From Bacteroidota bacterium (GTDB lineage Bacteria; Bacteroidota; Rhodothermia; JANXDC01): a stretch of DNA of 64,000 nucleotides. This document shows positions 7,166 through 16,743 of the stretch, in pieces. Numbering within the stretch: position 1 is the first letter of the stretch; each line of letters opens with the position of its first letter. A program made the translations under genes and the position numbers. The stretch is taken from assembly GCA_025059945.1 (NCBI GenBank), contig JANXDC010000015.1, forward strand, positions 62,001-126,000, given 5' to 3'. The notes below the pieces were generated by a model. It was given only the letters and a program-made list of their open reading frames with translations. It was not told the DNA's origin and did no database searches.

Positions 7166-9010
7166 CTATCGCCCCCGACCGCGCACCAGCACCAAAACGG
7201 CTCGATAGGTCTCGGTGCGGGGTGGATCCAGATAACTGGCCTCCAGGAGCACCACGTAGGGACCCGTTGGCACAGGCGAGCGAGCGTGGTCGTGGCCGTC
7301 CCAGACCCAATAGCCCTCAGGGGGAACGAGCGCGCCGGCCGGGACGAGCTCCCGAATCAGGCGGCCGCGAAGGTCGAAAATGCGCACCCGCGCGAAGGCC
7401 GGTTCGGCTCTTCTAAGCCGATAACGCAGCAGCGCATATTCTTCGTGTCCGTCTCCGTCCGGAGAAAACGGGTTGGGCTCCGCCCAGAGGCCCTTGTGCC
7501 CCGGTTGCGAATCCGGCGCGCTTACGGTGTTGGGCCTTCCCGGCGTTCCGCCCAAGGGGTCGGCGCTAGTGGCCCAGTTGCTCGGATCCGTGGTGGGCCT
7601 GCGCACATGGCGCCTTTCCAACGCGCGGCCGCGCCGATCATAAAGGGCCGGATGATGCCAGCTGGGCTCATAGTAGAGGCTATCGATCAAGGTTCCGTCG
7701 GGACGGCGCAGCACGATCGCGTCGCCGTCGTTGGACAGCCCCAAATCCTGAGCGCGCTTGATCACAAGGCGCGCCGTGCGGGGATCCGGTAAACCGAAGA
7801 AGCGCACCAGCCGGCTTTCGGAGGCCGAAAGCGTATCGGCGGTGAGGACCAGAAATTGGCCCGGCTCCAGCACAAGGGGCTCAGAGCTGAGCACGTGGCG
7901 CACCACGCGCCCTCGAGCGTCCGGCCGGCGATGCCAGGTCCAACCCTGCAGCGAAAGCGGACGCGTTCCAGCGTGGTAAAACTCCACGTATTCGGGCTGT
8001 CCGGCCAGGGGTTCATAGAGCACCTCGGTGATGCGCAATGCGCCCGGTTCGGCGTCGTTCGGATCCCAGTAGCGCACCTCAAGTTCGGCGCGCGCCAGCA
8101 AACGGCCGAAGCCGTCGCGCACGCCCTGAACGCGCAGCGTGTAGGGCCGACCGCTCTCGAGCGGCCTCTCCAGGCGCAACAGGGCCTCCTGCCCGCCGGA
8201 CATTAGGCTCACCCAAGAAGCCCGAATCGGGCCGGGTTCGAGCACATAGGCCGCGGGCCGTTCGGCCGAGCTCACTTCCACCGGGTGGCTATAGCGCACC
8301 CGCAGCTCCTCTGCCGCAACGACCCAGGCGCCGACCAGCGCAAAGGGGCGCTCATCGGGTTTGGCGCCGTCCCCCCAGACGGCCTCCACGTCATCGAAAC
8401 CGTAGGCCGCGCCCGTCGTGGCGCTGTGCTTCACCCAGATCCCCAGGTAGCTGCTGTGGCTTAAGGCTGTGTCCCGTACGGGTCCATATCGCAGACCGTT
8501 GACTTCGAGCCACCAGGAGCCATCTAGGCGGCGCTCTACGCGCAACAAGAACAGGTGCTCGGTGCCGCTCCACAGCGCAGGCGTGCGCAGCAGCTCAAGC
8601 CGGCGCGCCCCCTCCTGGCGCACCAGGCGCAGATCATCGGCATTCGTGGTCCCGATTTGCACGTAGTAGCCGCGAAGCGGCTCCTTGAGCTCCGCTTGAT
8701 CGGCCATGAGGTACCAGCGCACCCCGTTGGCCGTGCTCAAGTTCACGCCGCTTATGCGCATCCAGATGCTCCAGGAGCCGTAGGCGATCGGCGAACGGGT
8801 GGCCAGATACAACGTGTCGGCCATCGGGCGACCCTGGCTGCGCAGCCGGTTTCCCTCGGATTCCCGGACGATCCGAAAGCGCTCAAGCGTGCCCATCCAG
8901 GCGGGATTCCGGGTGAGGTCGCCGTCTTCGAAGTCGTCCCGAACCACCTGAGCCTTCAGGATAGCGGGCCCAAGCAGATGAAGCGCGAACAGGACCGCTA
9001 CGAGTCGCAT
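7166..9010 (-). CDS. Secreted lamin-tail domain protein with FlgD-like C-terminus
   Basis: 614 residues from the ATG at 9010, which has a GGAGG-type site upstream and overlaps the preceding gene by 13 bp. N-terminal signal peptide (MRLVAVLFALHLLGPAILKAQ). A lectin/laminin-G-like region (DDFEDGDLTRNPAWMG onwards) is followed by an Ig-like segment, a lamin-tail domain (LRITEVLYEPLAGQPEYVEF to GRPNTV) and a final FlgD-type Ig module (EPNPFSPDGDGHEEYALLRY ... VPTGPYVVLLEA). Multidomain secreted proteins of this type are common in Bacteroidota and Rhodothermota and are usually surface or extracellular. The end lacks an unmistakable type IX sorting motif. Confidence 0.8.
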   Translation of the reverse strand: MRLVAVLFALHLLGPAILKAQVVRDDFEDGDLTRNPAWMGTLERFRIVRESEGNRLRSQGRPMADTLYLATRSPIAYGSWSIWMRISGVNLSTANGVRWYLMADQAELKEPLRGYYVQIGTTNADDLRLVRQEGARRLELLRTPALWSGTEHLFLLRVERRLDGSWWLEVNGLRYGPVRDTALSHSSYLGIWVKHSATTGAAYGFDDVEAVWGDGAKPDERPFALVGAWVVAAEELRVRYSHPVEVSSAERPAAYVLEPGPIRASWVSLMSGGQEALLRLERPLESGRPYTLRVQGVRDGFGRLLARAELEVRYWDPNDAEPGALRITEVLYEPLAGQPEYVEFYHAGTRPLSLQGWTWHRRPDARGRVVRHVLSSEPLVLEPGQFLVLTADTLSASESRLVRFFGLPDPRTARLVIKRAQDLGLSNDGDAIVLRRPDGTLIDSLYYEPSWHHPALYDRRGRALERRHVRRPTTDPSNWATSADPLGGTPGRPNTVSAPDSQPGHKGLWAEPNPFSPDGDGHEEYALLRYRLRRAEPAFARVRIFDLRGRLIRELVPAGALVPPEGYWVWDGHDHARSPVPTGPYVVLLEASYLDPPRTETYRAVLVLVRGRGR

Positions 9011-10185
9011 GAGCTCCAGCCCTCCGGAGGCCACTGACGCAGCACCTCCCCCATCAGCACCACGGCCAGGGGCAGGGCCCGCTCGTCTACGTCGAATCGG
9101 CTGTCGTGCAGCTCAAAGCAGCTCTGCGGGCTTCCGCAGGTCCCCACGCGGATCATGGCCCCGGGCGCGTGCTCCAGATAGCGGGAGAAATCCTCCCCCC
9201 ACATGCTGGGGCGTTCGATCTCCCGGACAGCCTCGGGGCCGAACAGGGCTCGGGCAAGACGGCGCGCATGCTCCACAAGGCGCTTGTCGTTGCAAACGGG
9301 GGGAGATCCGCGCTGGATTTCCAGCAGGCATTCGACGCCGCTGGCCTTGGCCAAGGCGTGTGCGATCTGAGCCAGAGCCCGATGCCAGCGTTCCCGATCT
9401 TCGGGATCCGTAGTGCGCAACGTGCCCGCAAGCTCCACAACATCAGGGATCACGTTCAGGGCCGTTCCGGCGCGCAGATACGTCAGAGCCCAGACGGCCG
9501 GCTGCCGGGCGTCGTGCACGCGGCCGGCCAGCCCATAGCAGGCCTGCGCGATCTGCACGGCCACCCAGACGGGATCCGGCGCCTCATGAGGACGCGAGGC
9601 GTGCACCGTGCGGGGTCCGCGCACTAGAAGCCGCACGACGTCGGTGGCAGCGCTCAGAGCACCCACCCGGAAACCGAAAGCCCCCACGGGCAGGGTCGGA
9701 TCTACGTGCACGGCGTAGATCGCCTCCACCCCCTCCATGACGCCGGCTTGCACCATCTGCAGCGCCCCGCTGGGCGTGGGCTCCTCGGCGGGCTGAAAGA
9801 ACACCCGAATAGACCCCGACCAATCGGAGCGCTCCAGCAGATAGCGCACCACCCCCAGGGCGATGGCCACGTGCGCATCGTGCCCGCACAAATGGGCTAC
9901 GCCGGCCCGGGATGAGGCGTAGGGGGCCGTCTTGGCGTCCGCTACGGGAAGGGCGTCGATGTCGGAGCGGTAAGCCCGAAGCGGCCCCGGCCCGCGGCCA
10001 AAGAGCTCGACTACCACCCCCGTTCCGGCCACGCGGCGAGGGCTAAGGCCCAAGGCGCGCAGTTGCTCTTCGATAAAGACGGCCGTCTCGCGCTCCTCGA
10101 AGCCCACCTCCGGATTTCGGTGCAGGTGACGCCGCAGGCGCACCAGCCAATCGGCCCAGGGAAGCTGAGGCGCAACCGCGCACAT
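8998..10185 (-). CDS. M20 family amidohydrolase (N-acyl amino acid hydrolase-like)
   Basis: 395 residues. Metal-dependent hydrolase of the M20D group that includes N-acyl-L-amino-acid, hippurate and indole-acetyl-amino-acid hydrolases. Markers: LHRNPEVGFEE near the N-terminus, YRSDIDALPV, CGHDAH (metal ligands), FFQPAEEP (catalytic and ligand Glu pair), and AVHVDP in place of the usual xxHxxP. Start set at ATG 10185; the longer frame would begin with TTG at 10221. The exact substrate is not evident. It lies 48 bp downstream of uvrA on the same strand and overlaps the lamin-tail gene. Confidence 0.88.
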   Translation of the reverse strand: MCAVAPQLPWADWLVRLRRHLHRNPEVGFEERETAVFIEEQLRALGLSPRRVAGTGVVVELFGRGPGPLRAYRSDIDALPVADAKTAPYASSRAGVAHLCGHDAHVAIALGVVRYLLERSDWSGSIRVFFQPAEEPTPSGALQMVQAGVMEGVEAIYAVHVDPTLPVGAFGFRVGALSAATDVVRLLVRGPRTVHASRPHEAPDPVWVAVQIAQACYGLAGRVHDARQPAVWALTYLRAGTALNVIPDVVELAGTLRTTDPEDRERWHRALAQIAHALAKASGVECLLEIQRGSPPVCNDKRLVEHARRLARALFGPEAVREIERPSMWGEDFSRYLEHAPGAMIRVGTCGSPQSCFELHDSRFDVDERALPLAVVLMGEVLRQWPPEGWSSCDS

Positions 10186-10233
10186 GGTGTCCCCATCTAG
10201 ACCGTTCAGAGGACTACGCAATAGATGGGCTCG

Positions 10234-13128
10234 TTACGGTTTCTGCAGAACGCCGCCTGCCGGGATATCCCATTTCGGCCACGGTTCCCGCACCCCGCGC
10301 TCGAGCTCTACGCGCAAAAACCGGCCTGTGTGGCTTTCCGGACAGGCCGCCACGACCTCCGGGGGGCCTTCGGCCACAAGACGCCCGCCGGCCTCTCCGC
10401 CCTCAGGACCCAGATCGATGATCCAATCGGCGACCTTGATGACCTCCGGGTTGTGCTCGATAACGAGCACCGTGTTGCCCCGATCGACCAGAGCCTGCAG
10501 CACCAGCAGCAGCAGGCGCACGTCCTCAAAGTGCAGCCCGGTCGTAGGCTCATCCAGAATGTAAAGCGTGCGCCCCGTCCCCGGACGGCTCAATTCCGCG
10601 GCCAGTTTGATCCGCTGCGCCTCCCCGCCGGAGAGGGTCGTGGCGGGCTGCCCGAGCCGTATGTAGCCCAAGCCCACCTGTTCCAACACGCGAAGCCGGC
10701 GCGCGATCGCGGGCACGGACCCAAAGAAGGTGAGCGCCTCGGAGACGTTCATCTCCAGTACATCCGCAATCGAACGCCCCCGGTAGCGGACCTCCAGCGT
10801 CTCCCGGTTGTACCGTCGCCCTCCGCAGAGCTCGCAGCGCACGTGCACGTCCGGCAAAAACGCCATCTCGATGCGCTTGATCCCGGCCCCCTCGCAGGCC
10901 TCACAACGGCCGCCCGGAACGTTAAAAGAAAAGCGGCCCGGCGCGTAGCCCCGGATCCGAGACTCCGGCAGCTGGGCAAACAGGTCTCGAATCAAGGTAA
11001 AAAGACCCGTGTAGGTGGCCGGATTCGATCGGGGGTTGCGGCCGATCGGGCTCTGATCGATCGCGATCACCTTATCGAGGTGCTCCAGCCCCTCGATCCG
11101 ATCGTACTGAAGCGCCCCAAGCGCGGCCCGATGGTAGTGACGCGCCAGGGCCGGATACAGAGTCTCGTTGACGAGCGTGGACTTGCCCGATCCGCTCACC
11201 CCCGTTACGCAGATCAGGGTTCCCAGGGGAAAGCGCACGGTGAGATTTTTGAGGTTGTGCCCCCGGGCGCCATGCAGCACTAGAAAACGCCCGTTGCCCG
11301 TGCGTCGCTGCGGTGGGATCGGGATGTAGCGCTCCCCGCGCAGATAAGCCGCCGTTAGCGAAGGGCCATCGAGCGCTTGCGGCGGGCCCACGGCCACCAC
11401 CTGTCCGCCCTGTTCGCCCGCACCCGGCCCCAGGTCGATTACGCAATCGGCCGCTTCGATCGTGTCCCGGTCGTGTTCGACGACCACGACCGTGTTGCCC
11501 AGATCGCGAAGCCGTCGTAAGGAGGCGATGAGACGCTGGTTGTCCCGGGGATGGAGCCCAATAGAAGGCTCATCCAGAATGTAGAGCACGTCCACTAGTT
11601 GCGTGCCGATCTGCCTAGCCAGGCGCACGCGCTGGGCCTCTCCGCCGGAGAGCGTATGCATAGGGCGATCTAGACTCAGATACCCGAGTCCCACCTCCTG
11701 AAGGAACTCCAGTCGGCTCGAGATCTCCCGCAAAATGGGCTGGCCGATAGCCTGCTGGCGCGCGCCCCAACGCTCTGGTAGCCCTCGGAGTCGCTCCCGG
11801 AGCGCGGCCGCGTCCATACGGCTCATATCGGCGATGTTAAGGCCGTCTATGCGTACGGAAAGGCTTTCGGGCCGCAGCCGCCCCCCGCCGCAGGCGCGGC
11901 ACCTCTGCGGGCGCATAAACGATTCGGCCCACTCGCGCTGGGTCTCGCTTGAGGCCCGTTCTCGGACGTTTTCGATGTAGGCGGCAAGCCCCTCAAAGCG
12001 AATTCGGTAAGGACGGCCCCCCTCTTCAAGCTCCAACACAACGGGCTCCTCCCGGCTTGTCCGCCCCCAAAGCAGAACGGATCGGGCCTCTTCGGAAAGC
12101 TCCTCTAGCGGGGTATCGAGGGCAAAACCAAAACGCTGGCCCAGAAACGTTAGGGCGCGTCGAAACCAGTCGCCTGGGGCGGGCTTGCCGATTGGGGCCA
12201 GTCCGCCCTGCAAGATGCTCTTGCGCGGATCCGGGATGATCCGGTCCGGATCGGCCCGCAGCGTCTCTCCGAGCCCCTGGCATTCGGGGCAGGCTCCGTG
12301 CGCAGAGTTGAACGAAAAACTATGCGGGGCCAGCTCCGGATAGGCGATCCCGCACTGCGGGCAGCTCAGGTGCCGGCTTAAGAAAAACTCCTCCTGCGTA
12401 TCGAGGCGGCGCACGATAAGGGATCCCCTCCCCAGCTCCAAGGCCAGCTGCACGGACTCGCGCAGCCGGACCTTCTCGTGGGGATCGACCCGAAGTCGAT
12501 CGACAACAACCTCGATTGTATGCGTTCTGTAGCGGTCCACCTGCAGGCCCGAGCTCAGCTCGCGGATCTGCCCGTCGATGCGCACCCGCGTAAAGCCCTG
12601 CTGGAGCAGCCGTTCAAACAGCTCCCGATAGTGGCCCTTGCGGCCCCGCACAAGCGGAGCCAACATCTCCAGCATAACCCCGCAGGGCAGGGCCCGCAGC
12701 TGCAGCACGATCTCCTCATCGCTTAGCTGCCGCATGCGTTGGCCGCATTGATAGCAGAAGGCCTCCCCTAAGCGGGCGAATAGAAGCCGCAGAAAATCGT
12801 AAATCTCCGTAACGGTGCCGACCGTGGAACGAGGGGTGTAGCCGGTTGTTCGCTGCTCGATGGCGATCACCGGACTGAGGCCCTCGATCTGGTCCACGTC
12901 CGGACGTTCTAGCACACCCAAAAACTGCCGCGCATACGGGCTAAAGGTCTCCAGATACCGGCGTTGGCCCTCGGCGTAAAGCGTATCGAAGGCCAGGGAG
13001 CTTTTGCCGCTTCCAGAAAGGCCCGTAAATACGATTAGCCGGTAGCGGGGCAGCACCAGGGAGATGTTCTTCAGGTTGTGCTCCCGCGCCCCCGAGATCC
13101 GGATGCCCTGCTGCGTCCCCGTCGACAT
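10234..13128 (-). CDS. uvrA: Excinuclease ABC subunit A
   Basis: DNA damage recognition ATPase of nucleotide excision repair; loads UvrB at lesions. 964 residues, full length. Two ABC ATPase modules: Walker A GLSGSGKSSLAFDTLYAEGQ near residue 35 and GVSGSGKSTLVNETLYPAL near 655, each with its signature (TLSGGEAQRVRLARQIG and TLSGGEAQRIKLAAELS) and Walker B (LDEPSIGLHPRD and LDEPTTGLHFED). Zinc-binding cysteines appear as CPQCG/CPECQ, CRACGG and CEACEG/CELCGG. mfd lies at the other end of the window; uvrB and uvrC are not present. Confidence 0.98.
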   Translation of the reverse strand: MSTGTQQGIRISGAREHNLKNISLVLPRYRLIVFTGLSGSGKSSLAFDTLYAEGQRRYLETFSPYARQFLGVLERPDVDQIEGLSPVIAIEQRTTGYTPRSTVGTVTEIYDFLRLLFARLGEAFCYQCGQRMRQLSDEEIVLQLRALPCGVMLEMLAPLVRGRKGHYRELFERLLQQGFTRVRIDGQIRELSSGLQVDRYRTHTIEVVVDRLRVDPHEKVRLRESVQLALELGRGSLIVRRLDTQEEFFLSRHLSCPQCGIAYPELAPHSFSFNSAHGACPECQGLGETLRADPDRIIPDPRKSILQGGLAPIGKPAPGDWFRRALTFLGQRFGFALDTPLEELSEEARSVLLWGRTSREEPVVLELEEGGRPYRIRFEGLAAYIENVRERASSETQREWAESFMRPQRCRACGGGRLRPESLSVRIDGLNIADMSRMDAAALRERLRGLPERWGARQQAIGQPILREISSRLEFLQEVGLGYLSLDRPMHTLSGGEAQRVRLARQIGTQLVDVLYILDEPSIGLHPRDNQRLIASLRRLRDLGNTVVVVEHDRDTIEAADCVIDLGPGAGEQGGQVVAVGPPQALDGPSLTAAYLRGERYIPIPPQRRTGNGRFLVLHGARGHNLKNLTVRFPLGTLICVTGVSGSGKSTLVNETLYPALARHYHRAALGALQYDRIEGLEHLDKVIAIDQSPIGRNPRSNPATYTGLFTLIRDLFAQLPESRIRGYAPGRFSFNVPGGRCEACEGAGIKRIEMAFLPDVHVRCELCGGRRYNRETLEVRYRGRSIADVLEMNVSEALTFFGSVPAIARRLRVLEQVGLGYIRLGQPATTLSGGEAQRIKLAAELSRPGTGRTLYILDEPTTGLHFEDVRLLLLVLQALVDRGNTVLVIEHNPEVIKVADWIIDLGPEGGEAGGRLVAEGPPEVVAACPESHTGRFLRVELERGVREPWPKWDIPAGGVLQKP

Positions 13129-13234
13129 ACTGATCTTGCCGATCGCCTCTTCGCTTTATCCCCAGAGAACGCGACAGCCCACCTCCATCAAGAGGCGGGC
13201 TTGGAGGGAAAACCGAATGCGTCCGAACCCCGGC

Positions 13235-15325
13235 TCAAGAGGGGCGCAAGAACAGATGACGGCGGTCTTCGATCTTGGCCCGCTTGCGCAGCTCTTGCAG
13301 CCATTGCCCCATGAGCTGGGAGCGCTTCTGGGAGAGCAACGCCTCGCGGATGCGCTGCCGATCCGCAGCCGGTATGGCGCGCAGATCCGGTTCTGTTACC
13401 CGCACCGCGCGCAGTAGATAAGCCCCCTGCTGACCGGCCAGCACAGGCGAGATTTGGCCTGTACGCAGCCCCAGGGCCGCAGCTATCAGGACAGGCTCCG
13501 ATCCCACCGCCGGCAACACGGGGTTTTGCAGGGAAAGCCCCTGGGCCGTCTGTACAGACACCGAAAGGGCCTGAGCCACCGCGGCCAGATCCTTGTGCGC
13601 TTCGGCGGCCTTGCGGAGCCGCTCTAGGGCCAACTTGCGGCGCTCCTCCTGCAGCACTTGGGCTCGGATGGCCTCTTTGACCTCTTCATAGGGTCGATAC
13701 CCCTCGGGGCGGCGGCTTTTCAGGCGCGCCACGACAAAGGATTCGTCCATCTCGATCGGAGGGCTGATTTCCCCAATTTTGGCGGATTTGGCGAAGTGCA
13801 GTAGGGGCCCCGCCACTCCAACGCCCGGCACAAACCGGCTCTCTTCGGTCAAATCAAAGGTCTGCACCTGCAGGCCCCGCCGCTGCGCCTCCTGGTCGAA
13901 ACCGGACTCGCGGGCGAAGTAGCGGAAGTCCTCGGCCGATTCTTGCACCCGGGCCACCGTCGTGGTGGGGTCCGCCTCGATGCGGCGGCTCAGATCCGCG
14001 ATCCGGTACTCCGCGGTGCTGCGGCCCTCGACGCGAATGATGTGATAGCCGAAGCTCGTCTCCACGGGCCCCAGAAGCTGCCCGGGGCGCGCCCCGAAAG
14101 CGGCTTCCTCGAACTCTTTTACCATCCGTCCTCTGCCGAACCAGCCCAGATCCCCGCCTCGGGAGGCCGATCCGGGATCCTGGGAGACCTCCCGCGCCAC
14201 AGCGGCGAAATCCTCTCCGGCGCGAAGCCGAGCGAGCACGGACTCGGCCTTGCGCCGCGCCTCGGCCTTGTCGGTTCCAAACGCAATCAAGATGTGCCGA
14301 GCCCGCACGACCGGCTCTTGGGCTGTCCGGGTCTCGAGGACCTTCACCACATGCACCAACGTCCCGTCGTTGAGGGGACCTACGACCTCCCCTGGGCGCG
14401 CCCGCTCTATGGCGTTGGCCAGGGGCTCGGCCAGCTCCGAAAGCTTGACAAAGGCGCGCGAATACGGGCTTAGGCTGCCGTGTTGGACCAGGAAAAGCGA
14501 GTCGTTTTGCGTTTGCGCAAAATCGTTCTTCAGCTGGGCCAGCTCCTCGATCGTGCGCAGCGTGTCCTGTCGCGTGGGCTTTTTCGAAAACAGCACATAT
14601 TCGATCGTATAGGCGGCCGGAACCCGGTACTCCCCGCGGTGCGCGCTATAGTAGCGCCGCAGATCCCCGTCGGTGAGCTTGAGCTCGGACTCCGGAATGC
14701 TCGCATACGATAGCATTACGTACTCTATGTCGACCGTCTTGCGCTCCAGATAGTAGCGGTAACGGATCTCCCCTTCGCTTACGCGCGCAATGGAGGCTAT
14801 GAGCTGTTCCAGCTTTTCCGCCTCCCGTTTGCGGCGCAGATAGTCCTCAACCTGCAACCAGCCCTCGCGGGTCTCCGGGGCGCGAATGGCCGCCAGCAAC
14901 GCGTTGCGGTCGATACGGCCGTCCGGACCGGCGAATTGTTGCTGGATGAAAGGATCGGGGTTTTCGCCTACGACGAGCTCCAAGATTTCGCTTTCGCTCA
15001 CGCGCAGGCCCAGCCGACGGGAGAGCTCCCGACGCAGGATGTCGTTTGTCAGGCTCTGCCAGGCCATATCCCGGTAAAGCTCCACCATCTGAGGGGAGGC
15101 GCCTTCGCCCGTCTGCTGCTGATAGGCCTGCAGGTATCGATCCACGGTTTCGGTGTATTCCTGATACGTGATCGGATGACCGTCGACCTCGCCCACGTGG
15201 GTGCGCTGGGTGCCCAGAGCCTCAAAGAGGCCGGCGTCGGTCATCACCCAAATCAGGCCAAAGGCGATCACCAGGGTCCACAAAATCAGATGGGTGTTGT
15301 CCCGCAAGCGACTCATCAAGCCCAT
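13235..15325 (-). CDS. ppiD: Membrane-anchored periplasmic peptidyl-prolyl isomerase (PpiD/SurA-like)
   Basis: 696 residues. A short cytoplasmic start, one membrane helix ([19 protein letters not shown]), a SurA-N-like chaperone region ([20 protein letters not shown] onward), then a parvulin rotamase domain ([20 protein letters not shown] ... [17 protein letters not shown] ... [12 protein letters not shown]). This architecture is that of PpiD, which assists folding of exported and outer-membrane proteins at the inner membrane. Start ATG 15325 was preferred over a TTG at 15352; another ATG at 15316 is possible. Likely followed by uvrA after a 106-bp gap containing an imperfect hairpin. Confidence 0.88.
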   Translation of the reverse strand: MGLMSRLRDNTHLILWTLVIAFGLIWVMTDAGLFEALGTQRTHVGEVDGHPITYQEYTETVDRYLQAYQQQTGEGASPQMVELYRDMAWQSLTNDILRRELSRRLGLRVSESEILELVVGENPDPFIQQQFAGPDGRIDRNALLAAIRAPETREGWLQVEDYLRRKREAEKLEQLIASIARVSEGEIRYRYYLERKTVDIEYVMLSYASIPESELKLTDGDLRRYYSAHRGEYRVPAAYTIEYVLFSKKPTRQDTLRTIEELAQLKNDFAQTQNDSLFLVQHGSLSPYSRAFVKLSELAEPLANAIERARPGEVVGPLNDGTLVHVVKVLETRTAQEPVVRARHILIAFGTDKAEARRKAESVLARLRAGEDFAAVAREVSQDPGSASRGGDLGWFGRGRMVKEFEEAAFGARPGQLLGPVETSFGYHIIRVEGRSTAEYRIADLSRRIEADPTTTVARVQESAEDFRYFARESGFDQEAQRRGLQVQTFDLTEESRFVPGVGVAGPLLHFAKSAKIGEISPPIEMDESFVVARLKSRRPEGYRPYEEVKEAIRAQVLQEERRKLALERLRKAAEAHKDLAAVAQALSVSVQTAQGLSLQNPVLPAVGSEPVLIAAALGLRTGQISPVLAGQQGAYLLRAVRVTEPDLRAIPAADRQRIREALLSQKRSQLMGQWLQELRKRAKIEDRRHLFLRPS

Positions 15326-15395
15326 GGATGGACACCCCTGTTCCGTTACCAAAACGGACGCGAACCGTTACGTTTCGATCCGCCCGGGTCTCGCG

Positions 15396-15425
15396 AATAT
15401 ACGCGGAGCGGTTCACCGGACGCAA
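15396..15425 (-). promoter_or_regulatory. Putative promoter of ppiD
   Basis: Minus strand TTGCGT (15420-15425), 18 nt, TATATT (15396-15401), in the divergent region between ppiD and the TPR gene. A heptamer CCGTTAC occurs twice on the plus strand, at 15343-15349 and 15365-15371, 22 bp apart (two helical turns), within the predicted leader; possible operator half-sites. Confidence 0.35.
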
Positions 15426-15484
15426 AAAGGCAATTGGTACGACGCTTGTGCGCTCCTTTGGCCAACCCACCAGGGAAACGCTAC

Positions 15485-16426
15485 ATGGCTCAACCCAGAA
15501 AAAACAACACCCCCGAGGCGCCCTTTTCCGTCGACACCACAATCCGACATGCTCCGCTCGGCGCGCTCTGGCCCGGACTTGCCACCGGGCTTGAGCAGGC
15601 GGACTTGCGGGACTGGGGGGCGCTGCATCAGCACGCCGCCTCTTATAAGCCAGAGCCGTCAACGGAGGCCGAGGTGGCGCAGCTGCGCATTTTTTGCGCC
15701 CTCGAGCTGGGACTATACGAAGAGGCCGTGCTGGCTTTGGAGGCCGCGCCGGCCGGATCGATTCAGGATCGCGGCGTTCGGTTGTGGCTGGAAGCCCGTC
15801 TGCAAGAGCGACGTATAGGGCCCAAGCCCGGCTTTTACGCCTACGAACGAGCCTATACGGTGCTGCGCCACCTGCGCAGGCCCCCCTGGCTGGTGTTGAC
15901 GCTCGACGGGCTGGGCCGCACGGCTTATGCGCAGCGCGACTATGCTACAGCCGCCATGTACTACCAACATGCCCTTAGCATAGCTCGTCAGGAGGGCTTC
16001 CGCCCTTGGCTTCAGGTACTGACTCATAACGTGGGGGTTAGCCTACAGCATCTGGGGGGCTTGCAGGAGGCGGAGCGTTACCTGCAAGAGTCCCTGAGCC
16101 TAGCGCAGGAGATGGGCGAAGAATGGGCCCAAGCGTTAAGCCTGTATCACTTGGCGCGCTTGTATCATGAGCGCATGCGCTACTATGGGCTAGCCATCCC
16201 CTACTACGAGTGCGCCCTGATCTTGTTCGCTCGCCAGGGAGCTCAGGAGCTGTACGCCCAGGCCCGCTCCGGACTGGTGCGCTGCCAACAGGCGCTCGAC
16301 GCCTTGAACGTGGCCGCAATCGTAGGGCTTCTATCCCCCGAAGAGCTTGAGGCCCGCTACGTGCGAAGCCTGGTCGAACACTTCAGCCATACGCCTCGGC
16401 CTGAAGCTTATGGCCGTTCAGCCTAA
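15485..16426 (+). CDS. TPR-only protein, paralogue of the downstream TPR-HTH regulator
   Basis: 313 residues, no signal peptide or membrane segment, so cytoplasmic. Helical repeats fit tetratricopeptide units, e.g. ATAAMYYQHALSIARQEG, EAERYLQESLSLAQEMG and LAIPYYECALILFARQG. After the repeats it has the segment LNVAAIVGLLSPEELEARYV then RSLVEHF, which closely matches LDIAKVLGFMDLQELRQRYV then TGLVDGF in the regulator at 16744-17733, but it stops just where that protein's HTH begins. It therefore looks like a DNA-binding-deficient paralogue. Start ATG 15485 is the first after the divergent promoter region. A 43-residue lipoprotein gene follows after 57 bp with no obvious terminator between. 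Confidence 0.75.
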   Translation: MAQPRKNNTPEAPFSVDTTIRHAPLGALWPGLATGLEQADLRDWGALHQHAASYKPEPSTEAEVAQLRIFCALELGLYEEAVLALEAAPAGSIQDRGVRLWLEARLQERRIGPKPGFYAYERAYTVLRHLRRPPWLVLTLDGLGRTAYAQRDYATAAMYYQHALSIARQEGFRPWLQVLTHNVGVSLQHLGGLQEAERYLQESLSLAQEMGEEWAQALSLYHLARLYHERMRYYGLAIPYYECALILFARQGAQELYAQARSGLVRCQQALDALNVAAIVGLLSPEELEARYVRSLVEHFSHTPRPEAYGRSA

Positions 16427-16483
16427 ACCTTCTGGACGCGAAGCGATCCCAGCACCCCCCAAACCAATATAGGAGGTGGCCCG

Positions 16484-16615
16484 ATGCGCAAAGCTCTGCT
16501 TCTCAGCCTACTGCTGGCGCTGGCAGCCGGCTACGTCGGTTGCGCCGTCGAGCTGCTTGGCCCAGAACAGCAGACCCATCAGGTGCGCGGCGGCGACGAC
16601 GTGGACGACACCTAG
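16484..16615 (+). CDS. Small lipoprotein, 43 residues
   Basis: Strong AGGAGG site 7 nt before the ATG. The N-terminus MRKALLLSLLLALAAGYVGC is a complete lipoprotein signal: two basic residues, a leucine/alanine-rich core and a lipobox ending at Cys20. The mature part is only 24 residues, hydrophilic and acidic at its end (GGDDVDDT). It is wedged between two paralogous TPR proteins, an arrangement recalling Rap-Phr and related peptide-sensing modules in which a TPR receptor is paired with a short exported peptide. That role is inference; it could equally be a structural entericidin-like lipoprotein. Confidence 0.8.
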   Translation: MRKALLLSLLLALAAGYVGCAVELLGPEQQTHQVRGGDDVDDT

Positions 16616-16686
16616 TGCGTCCGCGCAGCGGGGCCCGGAGATGGAACGCAAAAGCGCTGCCCCTGGTAGGGGCAAAAAATATTACT

Positions 16687-16716
16687 TTGGTAACGCATAC
16701 GCGGAATGCATAAATT
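16687..16716 (+). promoter_or_regulatory. Putative promoter of the TPR-HTH gene
   Basis: TTGGTA (16687-16692), 18 nt, TAAATT (16711-16716). An AT-rich patch in a GC-rich context; TAAATTGA also resembles a Bacteroidota -7 box. A TGCCCC/GGGGCA hairpin at 16658-16674 lies just upstream. Confidence 0.4.
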
Positions 16717-16743
16717 GATGGGGGCGTCGGGTAAGGGGAGGTC

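Noticed and set aside
16658-16674. TGCCCC/GGGGCA hairpin as terminator of the small lipoprotein gene
   Set aside because: It is followed by A residues rather than T on the plus strand, and not by a T-run on the minus strand either.
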